From Streptomyces violaceusniger (lineage in GTDB: Bacteria > Actinomycetota > Actinomycetes > Streptomycetales > Streptomycetaceae): a stretch of 64,000 nt of DNA. The translations under genes and the position numbers were made by a program. Of the stretch, positions 44,956-53,156 are shown piece after piece. The stretch covers positions 4,154,001 to 4,218,000 of the forward strand of contig BJHW01000001.1 of the NCBI GenBank assembly GCA_005405945.1, written 5' to 3'. How positions within the stretch are numbered: position 1 is the first letter of the stretch; each line of letters begins with the position of its first letter. The notes below the pieces were generated by a model. The model had not been told where the DNA came from and did no database searches. It saw only the letters and a program-made list of their open reading frames with translations.

Positions 44956-45893
44956 ACACCGACGGTAGCCGCCGGGTGTGACAAGGGCGCAGAGGCCAGC
45001 GCCTGTTCGTAACGGCGCAGTACGAGACGCGCCACCGCCGGATGGGCGCCGAGCGGGGCGGCCGCGGGGCCGGGGGCGACGCTCGCGCACTGGGTCGCGA
45101 AGCGGCCGGGCGCGGTGAAGTACGAGGCGACCGCGATCCGGTCGTGGCCGAGCGCGGCCAGGGCGCGTACGGCCTCGGGCACGGTGGGGCCGGAGCCGGA
45201 GGCGTAGCCGGGCAGCACGGGCGCCCCGCCGAGCCGGGCGCTGAGCAGGGCGGCGGTACGGGCCGTGTCGAGGGCCGCGTCCGGGTCGCGGGAGCCTGCC
45301 GCGGCGAGGACGACGCCGCCCGTCCTGTGCGGAGCCGCAGCGCGTCGGCCCGCCTCCGCCGGGCTGCCTGCCTCCGCCCGACTGCCCGCCTCCGCCAGCC
45401 GGGCGTGCAGGGCCTCGGCGAGCAGCGGGTCCGGACCGAGCGGGGCGGCGATCCGGGCGGTGAGGTGGGGCGCGGCGGCGATAGCGTCCGGGATGTCCTG
45501 TTTGACGTGGTAGCCGCGGCTCAGCAGCAGCGGGACGAGCACCGCCTCGCCGCGCAGCGCGGCCAGTGTGTCGGTCAGCAGCGGCTGGTTGAGCTCGATA
45601 TGGCCGAGGCGTACGGGCAGCCCGGGGCGGAGCGCGCGGACGCGGTCCAGGAGGGCGTTCACGCTGCGCAGCGCCTCGGGGTCCCGGCTGCCGTGGGCGA
45701 CGGCGACGAGCGTCGGCGCGCGATCCCGGCCGCCCCGGCGGACCCCGTGGTGGCCCAGCCGGTCGAGCTGGGTGGTGAGCTGGGCGGTGAACCGGGTCAT
45801 GATCCGCTGGGCACTGTCGAAGTCCGCGGTGCCATCGGAGCCATGAGGGCCAGCTGGACCGGGAGGACCGAGGGGAGCGGGGTGCGGCGTCAT
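44952..45893 (-). CDS. sirohydrochlorin chelatase-like (CbiX/SirB) protein
   Basis: A 313-residue double-domain chelatase. Domain 1: TLVAVAHGSRDPEALRSVNA (catalytic His), RLGHIELNQPLLTDTLAAL, LLSRGYHVKQDIPDAI (second His). Domain 2: GVVLAAAGSRDPDAALDTAR with G replacing the His, and VASYFTAPGRFATQC. An EAG repeat joins them. It inserts iron into sirohydrochlorin to form siroheme, needed for assimilatory nitrite and sulfite reductases, which fits the divergently transcribed nasA 160 bp away. It is coupled to dgt by ATGA overlap. Confidence 0.85.
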   Translation of the reverse strand: MTPHPAPLGPPGPAGPHGSDGTADFDSAQRIMTRFTAQLTTQLDRLGHHGVRRGGRDRAPTLVAVAHGSRDPEALRSVNALLDRVRALRPGLPVRLGHIELNQPLLTDTLAALRGEAVLVPLLLSRGYHVKQDIPDAIAAAPHLTARIAAPLGPDPLLAEALHARLAEAGSRAEAGSPAEAGRRAAAPHRTGGVVLAAAGSRDPDAALDTARTAALLSARLGGAPVLPGYASGSGPTVPEAVRALAALGHDRIAVASYFTAPGRFATQCASVAPGPAAAPLGAHPAVARLVLRRYEQALASAPLSHPAATVGV

Positions 45894-46003
45894 GGCGAGA
45901 GCCTGGCAGCGGCAGATTGCACCGCCGTTGCCTGGCCGTCACAGGTGATTGCGTCGACTTCACCGGCCGCCCGGCGCCGCGCTGAGGTCCGCTTCCCGCA
46001 GGC

Positions 46004-46030
46004 GTAATGCGAGGTGACGCGAGCTGTAAC
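46004..46030 (+). promoter_or_regulatory. possible GlnR-like half sites upstream of nasA
   Basis: GTAAT (46004-46008), GTGAC (46014-46018) and GTAAC (46026-46030) lie 24-50 bp before the nasA ATG. GlnR sites in Streptomyces consist of GTnAC/GAAAC half sites at 11-bp steps; here the outer pair is 22 bp apart but the middle one is off by a base. Weak but plausible, since nasA is nitrogen regulated in relatives. Confidence 0.3.
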
Positions 46031-46053
46031 ACGGCCGTAGCACGCTGCTTCGC

Positions 46054-48461
46054 ATGGCGCACGTTCCGGTTCCCGGGGAGCACTCCCCCTCCCCCGACCC
46101 CGCCCCCGTCGATACGCACTGCCCTTACTGTTCGCTGCAGTGCGGTATGGCGCTGCGCCCGGTGCCGCCGGGCGGACCCGGTGGCGGGACGGACGGACCC
46201 GGTGGCGGGACGGACGGCCGTCCGGGCGGTGTCGAGGTCGTCGAGCGCACCGCGTTCCCCGTCAACCGTGGCGCGCTGTGCGGTAAGGGCCGCACCGCGC
46301 CCGCCGTGCTCTCCTCCCGGGTGCGCCTGACCGAGCCGCTGGTCCGCCGCCCTGACACCGGTCGGCTCGAACCGGCCACCTGGGAGGAGGCCCTCGACCG
46401 GATCGCCGAGGGCCTGGAGTCCACCGGCCGCGCCTACGGCCGCGACGCGGTGGGCGTCTTCGGCGGCGGCGGGCTGACGAACGAGAAGGCGTACGCGCTG
46501 GGGAAGTTCGCCCGGGTGGTGCTCGGCACCTCACAGATCGACTACAACGGCCGGTTCTGCATGTCCTCGGCCGCCGCCGCCCATCAGCGGGCCTTCGGTC
46601 TTGACCGCGGGCTGCCGTTCCCGCTGGCGGACGTGTCCCGCACCGGATGTGTCATCCTCGTCGGCTCGAACCTGGCCGAGACCATGCCGCCCGCGCTGCG
46701 CTATCTGACCGAGCTGAAGGAGGCGGGCGGCCGGCTGATCGTGGTCGATCCCCGGCGGACCCGTACGGCCGAGCAGGCGGATCTGCACCTGGCGCCGCGC
46801 CCCGGCACCGATCTCGCGCTCGCGCTGGGGCTGCTGCACCTGGTGGTCGCGGAGGGCCGGGTGGACGAGGAGTTCGTCGCACGGCGCACCAGCGGCTGGC
46901 CCGAGGCGCGGGCCGCCGCGATGGCCCACTGGCCGGAGCTGGTGGAGCGGATCACGGGCGTCCCCGTTCCTGAGCTCCGTAAGGCCGTCACGATGTTCTG
47001 TGACGCCGAGAGCTCGATGGTGCTGACGGCCCGGGGGCCCGAGCAGCAGTCCAAGGGCACCGACACCGTGGGCGCGTGGATCAACCTGTGCCTGGCCACC
47101 GGCCGCGCGGGCCGCCCGCTGTCCGGCTACGGCTGTCTGACCGGCCAGGGCAACGGCCAGGGCGGCCGCGAGCACGGCCAGAAGGCCGATCAGCTGCCCG
47201 GCTACCGCAAGCTGGACGACCCGGCCGCCCGCGCCCATGTGGCGGCCGTCTGGGGCGTCGAGCCCGACGACCTGCCCGGGCCGGGGCGCAGCGCGTACGA
47301 ACTCCTGGACGCGCTCGGACGGGACGTCCGGGCACTACTGCTGATGGGCTCCAACCCGCTGGTCTCCGCCCCCGCGCGGCCCATGTGGAGTCCCGGCTGC
47401 GGTCGCTGGACTTCCTGGCGGTCGCGGACGTCGTGCTCTCGGAGACCGCCGCGCTCGCCGATGTGGTGCTGCCGGTGGCCCAGTGGGCCGAGGAGACCGG
47501 GACCATGACCAACCTGGAGGGCCGGGTCCTCCTCCGCCGCGCGGCCCTCACCCCGCCGCCGGGCGTCCGGACGGACCTGTGGGTGCTGAGCGGGCTCGCG
47601 GCCCGGCTGGGCTGGGAGAAGGGGTTCCCGGCGGACGCGGAGGAGGTCTTCGAGGAGCTTCGACGGGCCTCGGCCGGGGGCGCGGCGGACTACTCGGGCA
47701 TCACGTACCGGAGGATCGCGGAGGAGGACGGGGTTTTCTGGCCGTGCCCGGAGAGCGTGGAGGGGGACGACGCCGAGGAGGCCGCCTCCGTATGCGCGGC
47801 CGACTCGGACGGCGCGACCGGCTCGGACGGCGCGACCGGCTCAGACGGCGCGAAGGACGCCGAGGGCGCGAAGGACGCCGGGGGCGCGGAGGACTCCCTG
47901 GGCGCGGAGGGGACCCTGGACGCGGAGGGGACCCTGGGCGCGGAGGGGACCGCCTCCGTACGCGCGGCCGCCTCCGTGAGCCCGAGTCCCCGCCCGCACC
48001 CCGGTACGCCCCGTCTCTTCCTCGACCGCTTCGCCACCGACGACGGCCGGGCCCGCTTCGTGCCCGTCAGCCATCGCCCGGCGGCCGAGGAGCCGGACGC
48101 GGAGTATCCGGTGCTGCTGACGACGGGCCGGGTGCTGGCCCAGTACCAGTCCGGCGCCCAGACCCGGCGCGTCGGCGAGCTCAACGAGGCCGCGCCCGGC
48201 CCCTACGTCCAGCTCCACCCGCTGCTCGCCGAGCGGCTGGGCGCGGGCGAGGGCGCGTCGATCGCGGTGGTCTCCCGGCGCGGCCGCGCCGTCGCCCCGG
48301 CCCGTATCAGCCGGGACATCCGGCCGGACACGGTGTTCATGCCGTTCCACTGGGCGGGGCCGGGGCGGGCCAACACGGTGACGAACCCGGCGCTGGATCC
48401 GGTGTCGCGGATGCCGGAGTTCAAGGTGTGCGCGGTGCGGCTGGAGCTGGCCGAGGGCTGA
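46054..48461 (+). CDS. nasA: assimilatory nitrate reductase catalytic subunit-like molybdopterin oxidoreductase (frame broken near 47379)
   Basis: About 802 residues after adding one C near 47379. [4Fe-4S] ligands THCPYCSLQCGMAL and later GALCGKG; molybdopterin domains GVFGGGGLTNEKAYALGKFA, DYNGRFCMSSAAAAHQRAFG, VILVGSNLAETMPPALRYLT, GCLTGQGNGQGGREHGQKAD and, after the repair, LDFLAVADVVLSETAALADV, NLEGRVLLRR. C-terminal cap VLLTTGRVLAQYQSGAQTRR and FMPFHWAG. It reduces nitrate to nitrite in the cytoplasm. A repetitive insert (SDGATGSDGATGSDGAKDAE and GAEGTLDAEGTLGAEGT) of about 70 residues lies before the cap. Divergent from the siroheme gene. Synteny (SCO2473) supports the symbol; a formate dehydrogenase-like role is the alternative. 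Confidence 0.85.
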
Positions 48462-48471
48462 CCGCTTCCGG

Positions 48472-49460
48472 TCAGCTCCCGCCCCAGCTCTCGACCTCCT
48501 TCAGGTACGCCGCCCGCGTCTCCTCGTCGAGGAAGGCGGCCTGGAAGGAGTTGCGGGCCAGGGTGCGCAGGGTGGCCTCGTCGAGGCCGAGCGCGTCCCG
48601 TACGGCGGTGTAGTTGTCGCCCGCGTAGCCGCCGAAGTAGGCGGGGTCGTCGGAGTTGACCGTCACCAGCAGACCCGCGTCCAGCATCGCGGGCAGCGGA
48701 TGGTCCTCGAGGCGGTCCACGACGCGCAGCCGGACGTTCGACAGGGGGCAGACGGTCAGCGGGGTCCGGTCCGCGACCAGCCGGGCCACCAGCGCCTCGT
48801 CCTCCAGGCTCCGCACCCCGTGGTCGACGCGGTCCACGCCGAGGACGTCGAGCGCCTCCCACACATACGCGGGCGGCCCCTCCTCCCCGCGTGCGCGACG
48901 CACTTCAGCCCGGCCTGCCGCGCCAGCGCGTACACCTCGCGGAACTTCGACGGCGGGTTCCCGACCTCCGCCGAGTCCAGGCCGACGGCGGCGATCCGGT
49001 CCAGGTGGGGGCGGGCCGCCTCGAACGTCGCCAGGGCCGACTCGGCGCTCTCGTCGCGCAGGAAGCACATGATCAGGCGCGTGGTGATGCCGTACGCGCG
49101 CGGCGCGGCGTCCAGCGCGCGGCCGATCCCGCGGATGACCGTGTCGATCTCGACGCCGCGCGCGGTGTGCGCCTGCGGGTCGAAGAAGATCTCCGCATGG
49201 CGTACGCCCTGCTCACGGGCGCGGGCCAGATACGCCTTCGTGAGGTCGGCGAAGTCGTCCTCGGTGCGCAGCACGGTCATCAGCGCGTAGTAGAGGTCCA
49301 GGAAGTCCTGGAGGTCACCGAAGGAGTACGCGGCCCGCAGCTCCTCCTGGGTGGCGAACGGCAGCTCGACCCCATTGCGCTCGGCGAGCGCGAAGGCCAG
49401 ATCGGGCTCCAGGGTGCCCTCGATATGGAGATGGAGCTCTGCGGTGGGAATCGGGGGCAT
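48472..49460 (-). CDS. add: adenosine deaminase (frame broken near 48888)
   Basis: About 329 residues after adding one G near 48888. Zinc ligands HLHIEG at the N-terminus (PTAELHLHIEGTLEPDLAFA), VRHAEIFFDPQAHTARG, HAGEEGPPAYVWEALDVLGV after the repair (His and Glu), DRVDHGVRSLED and VTVNSDDPAYFGGYAGDNY (Asp-Asp). It deaminates adenosine, or adenine in the closely related group; SDDP-A-Y and length do not settle which. ATG 49460 follows CAGGTGA at good spacing. Convergent with nasA, only 10 bp between stops. Confidence 0.88.
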
Positions 49461-49625
49461 GGCGTGGATCACCTGCTGGTTTCGGTGGTGCGGGACGACT
49501 GGTCAAGGCTATGTGGGAGCGGATGCTTCACCCTTGTGGGGGTAATGCGAACGGAAGACGGATACCGCCGGGGGCCGTCGCTACGGTGAGCGGGACAGTA
49601 CGCTCCGTAGCAGATGGAGGACGCG

Positions 49626-50279
49626 GTGACCGCGATATTGGAGCGGCCGATGACCACAGAGAACGCGCCGGCAGCCGAGGAGCCCCGAACGGAGCGCCGA
49701 AAGGAGCCCCGAACGGAGTTCGAGGAGTTGCTTCGGATCACGGAAGAACTGGACACACCGGACGGCTACAAGGCCGAGCTCATCAGGGGGAAGATCGTCG
49801 TGTCGCCGTGGTCGAGGCCGTTCTACAAGCGGCACATGAGGTCACTGCGCCTGCAGCTCGCGCCCCATGTCCCCGATGGCCATGACGCCGATACCTCCCC
49901 ATTCCTCTTCAGCTTCCCCACATCCGAGCGCGCCTATGGACCGGATCTCCATGTCGCGGATCTGAAGGCTTTCGTGGGTGACGCGCGCCACGTGGACGGC
50001 GCGGCGCTGTCCCTGGTCGCCGAGCTCACGTCCGTTTCCACCCGGGACGTCGACTGGAAGGAGAAGCTCGAGGTCTACGGTCGCCATGTGCCCGTGTACC
50101 TGGTGCTCGACATGCCGACCGAGGAGATCACGGTCTTCTGGGATCCGTCGGACCACGGTTACCTCGCCAGGATGACCGTCCCGTTCGGCAAGCCGCTGCC
50201 CATCCCCGCGCCATTCGACTTCGATCTCGACACGGCCGACTTCGTGGATGAGCCCGAAGAGGAGAAAACCACCGAGTGA
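49626..50279 (+). CDS. Uma2/DUF820-family putative endonuclease
   Basis: About 217 residues. GTG 49626 lies 6 bp after GGAGG, preferred over an ATG 12 bp upstream. Restriction-like core: DGYKAELIRGKIVVSPWSRP (Glu), PTSERAYGPDLHVADLKAFV (Asp), SLVAELTSVSTRDVDWKEKL (E-x-T/K pair) and YGRHVPVYLVLDMPTEEITV. DUF820 genes are multicopy in Streptomyces and their role is unknown. The N-terminal 40 residues are a charged linker (TERRKEPRTEFEEL). Confidence 0.82.
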   Translation: MTAILERPMTTENAPAAEEPRTERRKEPRTEFEELLRITEELDTPDGYKAELIRGKIVVSPWSRPFYKRHMRSLRLQLAPHVPDGHDADTSPFLFSFPTSERAYGPDLHVADLKAFVGDARHVDGAALSLVAELTSVSTRDVDWKEKLEVYGRHVPVYLVLDMPTEEITVFWDPSDHGYLARMTVPFGKPLPIPAPFDFDLDTADFVDEPEEEKTTE

Positions 50280-50353
50280 TTCCGAGGCAACCGCCGCCCC
50301 CTCCCTGACGTCACACAGCGCGACCGGATTCGGTGAGGCGGACAGGGGAGCGC

Positions 50354-51037
50354 ATGCTGGGGTGGGTGCGGGGGCGGTTGCCGGAGACGCGGCGGGGGTG
50401 GCGGCGGCTGGTGCGGGGGAGCGTCCTCGTCTGCGTACTGGCCCTGCTGCCCGCGACCTGGCAGCGGCTGAGCACGGACGACCGGGTCCGTACGGTCGCC
50501 GATGCGCCCTCGGCCCCGGTCGGGGTGGTCTTCGGGGCGGGGCTGTGGAACGGGGAGCCGTCGCCGTACCTGGCGCACCGACTGGACGCCGCCGTACGGC
50601 TCTACGAGGACGGCAGGGTCCGTGCGCTGCTGGTCACGGGGGACAACAGCCGCCGTGACTACGACGAGCCGGACGCGATGCGCGCGTATCTGGTCAAGCG
50701 CGGGGTCCCGGACCGGCGGATCGTGAGCGACTTCGCGGGGTTCGACACCTGGGACTCCTGCAGCCGGGCCCGGCGGGTCTTCGGGGTGCGCAAGGCGGTG
50801 CTGGTGAGCCAGGGGTTCCATGTCCGCCGGGCGCTGGCGCTGTGCGGGGCGGCGGGGATCGACGCGTACGGGGTCGCGGTCGACGAGCCGCACGATGTGA
50901 CCTGGTACTTCGGCGGCACGCGGGAGGTCCTGGCGGCGGGAAAGGCGGCTCTGGACGCGGCGTTCGAGCCGGATCCGCGTTTCTTGGGGCCACGGGAGCG
51001 GGGGATCGAGGAGGCGCTGGCGGACCGGGGACCGTGA
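50354..51037 (+). CDS. YdcF/SanA-like DUF218 membrane-anchored protein
   Basis: About 227 residues. ATG 50354 follows ACAGGGGAG. One N-terminal membrane segment (LVRGSVLVCVLALLPATWQR), then the DUF218 domain: PVGVVFGAGLWNGEPSPYLA, DAAVRLYEDGRVRALLVTGD, DEPDAMRAYLVKRGVPDRRI, DFAGFDTWDSCSRARRVFGV, AVLVSQGFHVRRALALCGAA. The SanA/ElyC group has been linked to envelope integrity and vancomycin tolerance in other bacteria. The 3' flank carries one arm of the palindromic repeat and the C-rich module. Confidence 0.85.
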   Translation: MLGWVRGRLPETRRGWRRLVRGSVLVCVLALLPATWQRLSTDDRVRTVADAPSAPVGVVFGAGLWNGEPSPYLAHRLDAAVRLYEDGRVRALLVTGDNSRRDYDEPDAMRAYLVKRGVPDRRIVSDFAGFDTWDSCSRARRVFGVRKAVLVSQGFHVRRALALCGAAGIDAYGVAVDEPHDVTWYFGGTREVLAAGKAALDAAFEPDPRFLGPRERGIEEALADRGP

Positions 51038-51168
51038 CGCCCGCGGCGGGCCACGCGGCGGAGCCGCATATCGGCACTTCCCCCTCCCCGCCCCTTCCCG
51101 CAACTGGGGCTGAAGCCCCAGACCCCGGGGCCCAAGGGCGAACCCCACGCCCCGGCCCTCGATCACCG
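51038..51168. repeat. 3'-end repeat element between convergent ydcF-like and cutA genes
   Basis: After the stop: GCCCGCGGCGGGCC, ACGCGGCGGAGCCGCATATC, the C-rich module CCCTCCCCGCCCCTTCCCG (51071-51090), then GGGGCTGAAGCCCC. It matches the left arm of the 13.8 kb palindrome. No gene. Confidence 0.75.
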
Positions 51169-51492
51169 TCAGCCGATCGTCGTCTCCGACACCACCCACG
51201 CCAGGTAGTCCTCGCTGCCGTTCACGATGGGCGTCGCGATGACCTCGGGGGTCTCGTAGTCGTGCGCCTCGCGGATATGCGCCTCCAACTCGTCGTAGCG
51301 CGCGGCGGTGGTCTTGAACAGCACCTGCCACTCGGCCGCCGTCTCGACCTCCCCCTCCCACCGGTACACGGATGTCACGGGCTGGCTGATCTGCGCACAG
51401 GCCGCCAGCCGGGCCTCGATCGCCCCGCGGGCCAGCGCCTCGGCCTTCTCGGGGGTGTCGGTGGTGGTCAGTACGGTCAGGTAGTCGGCCAC
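51169..51492 (-). CDS. cutA: divalent-cation tolerance protein CutA
   Basis: A 107-residue trimeric ferredoxin-like protein: MADYLTVLTTTDTPEKAEAL, ARLAACAQISQPVTSVYRWE (conserved Cys), GEVETAAEWQVLFKTTAARY and IREAHDYETPEVIATPIVNG. The length and all blocks match CutA1. Its role in copper tolerance is historical and not firmly established in actinomycetes. Confidence 0.93.
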   Translation of the reverse strand: MADYLTVLTTTDTPEKAEALARGAIEARLAACAQISQPVTSVYRWEGEVETAAEWQVLFKTTAARYDELEAHIREAHDYETPEVIATPIVNGSEDYLAWVVSETTIG

Positions 51493-51619
51493 TGCTGCGG
51501 TACCTCTCTCAACGGGACGGCGATTGCACGGCGCGGCTGCGAACTGGCGCCCACCACGCTAGCCGGTGAGGATTGAGGGAACCCGCCGACGATCAGACCG
51601 GACCGATCGAGGGGCACTC

Positions 51620-51982
51620 ATGGATGACCTCACCACGCTCGCACGCCACCATCTGGACCAGGCCAAGGCCGATCCGCACGGGCGCAGCGCACATCTGTTC
51701 CTGCATGACGGTCCGCTGCGGCAGAGCGTGATCGCCATGGTCTCCGGCTGTGAGCTCAACGAGCACAACGCTCCCCCGGCGGCCAGCCTCCAGGTGCTGC
51801 ACGGGCATGTACGGCTGACCGGCGGCGGTGACCGGATGGATCTCATCGCGGGCCAGGTGCAGGAGTTGCCGCACGAACGGCACGGGCTGCGGGCGCTGGA
51901 GGACTCGGTGGTGCTGCTGACGGCCGTGACCGCCACGCATGGCTGTCCCACCCCGTACGAGGAGGACACGGCCGCCGCCTGA
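51620..51982 (+). CDS. cupin-domain protein, 120 aa
   Basis: ATG 51620 has GAGGGGC. Small single-domain cupin: CELNEHNAPPAASLQVLHGH (motif 1, H-x-P-x-x-x-x-x-x-L-x-G), VRLTGGGDRMDLIAGQVQEL, PHERHGLRALEDSVVLLTAV (motif 2 region with His). Metal ligands are partly degenerate, so catalysis is uncertain. It resembles stress or LuxR-associated cupins of Streptomyces. The C-rich module starts 11 bp after the stop. Confidence 0.8.
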   Translation: MDDLTTLARHHLDQAKADPHGRSAHLFLHDGPLRQSVIAMVSGCELNEHNAPPAASLQVLHGHVRLTGGGDRMDLIAGQVQELPHERHGLRALEDSVVLLTAVTATHGCPTPYEEDTAAA

Positions 51983-52204
51983 CGACGGCCCTTTCCCCTC
52001 CCCGCCCCTTCCCGCTACCAGGGGCTCCGCCCCTGGACCCCGGGGGTCGGCGAACCGGCCACCGTCGCGATCAGCTCACCGGCCGGGGCGCCCACCGCGC
52101 CGCCCGCGACGCGGCCGGAGTCTGGGGTGGAGCCCCGGTTGTGGGAAGGGGCGGAGAGGGGGAAGTACCGATATGCGGCTCCGCCGCGTGGCCCGCCGCA
52201 GGCG
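51983..52204. repeat. 3'-end repeat element between convergent genes
   Basis: Rightward C-rich module at 51994-52014 and the reversed module GGGAAGGGGCGGAGAGGGGG at 52142-52161, then ATATGCGGCTCCGCCGCGTG and GGCCCGCCGCAGGCGTCACG facing the TIGR04222-like gene. Between them are GGGGCTCCGCCCC-type units and no gene. Confidence 0.75.
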
Positions 52205-52997
52205 TCACGCACGATCCGGCGGACAGCCCCTAATCGCTGCCGCCGCCACCGCCCCACCGCCCCCGCAGGAGTGGTGGCCGCCGCCATAGTCGCCGCCGTG
52301 GCTCCCGCCGTGGTCGCCGCCGTAAGCCCCGTGGTCGCCGCCGTGGCTGCCGGCACGGTCGTCGCCCCACCCGTGCGCGGTGTAGAAGGACTCCTGGTCG
52401 AGGTACTGGGGGTCGTAGGCGATGAGGAGGTTCCGGTCCCAGTAGGCCGGGTCGCCGGTCGGGATGGGTATCGCGTCGCTGACGGCCCTGCGCCGCGCCG
52501 GTTCCGGGACGACGACGGGGCCGTAGAAGACGTACGAGGGGAGCGCCCCCTCCCGCACGGCCGCTTCCACGCGGCGCCTGCCCGTGCGGGTGGGGCGGCC
52601 CCGGAGACGGGTGAGCAGTCCGCCGACGGTGAGTCGGCGCCGGATCTCCGCCAGCTCGGGTCCGCCGAGCAGCGCGGGGACCACACGGTCCACCGGCTTC
52701 GAGCGCGGGCACAGCGCGATGAGCGCGCGCTCGACCGGGTGCTCGGCCCCCGGACGCTCAGCCCCCGAGTGCTCGGCCCCGGACGCTCGGCCTTCGAGTG
52801 CGCGGCCCCCGCGCGCTCGGCGCCCTCCCCGCCGTGGCGCGGATCCGGGAGCGCCTGAGGGTGATCGCATCCCGCTCCTGGAGCGCAACCAGGAGGGTCT
52901 GGATCACCCATGGCGGCCCGCCCACCAGATAGGCGATGTCATAGAGGTCCAGCGCCGGCGGCTCCGCCGGGGCGGGGCCTCTGGTCATGGCACACAT
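52205..52997 (-). CDS. TIGR04222-type protein with Gly/His-rich C-terminus (frame broken near 52831 and 52784)
   Basis: About 264 residues after adding two Gs. PALDLYDIAYLVGGPPWVIQ and TLLVALQERDAITLRRSRIR are the TIGR04222 N-terminal signature; after repeats of AERPGAEHSGAERPGAEHP, EHPVERALIALCPRSKPVDR continues the domain. LAEIRRRLTVGGLLTRLRG follows, and the C-terminus is GGDHGGSHGGDYGGGHHSCG. The family usually has membrane segments; here the ending is soluble and His/Gly-rich, possibly metal-binding. The start is uncertain: ATG 52997 has a G-rich site; 53078 is another choice. Function unknown. Confidence 0.6.
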
Positions 52998-53004
52998 CGG
53001 AATG

Positions 53005-53075
53005 CCCCCGTCCATCCGTGTCCCTACGTGTCCATAGGTGTCCGTCAGCATCCATACGTGTCCGTACGAACCGCT
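53005..53075. repeat. short direct repeats (TCCATACGTGTCC type) upstream of the TIGR04222-like gene
   Basis: Between about 53011 and 53070 there are five imperfect copies of a 9-14 bp element with core CGTGTCC followed by (A/C)TA. They lie in the likely promoter or leader of the leftward gene. Regulator binding is possible but unproven. Confidence 0.4.
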
Positions 53076-53156
53076 CAACTACCGTCAGTTTTGTCTTTCT
53101 GAACGGGGATGAACCCTGACGAGTGCCGTTTCAGAGCAGGATTTGAGCTTTCGCCC

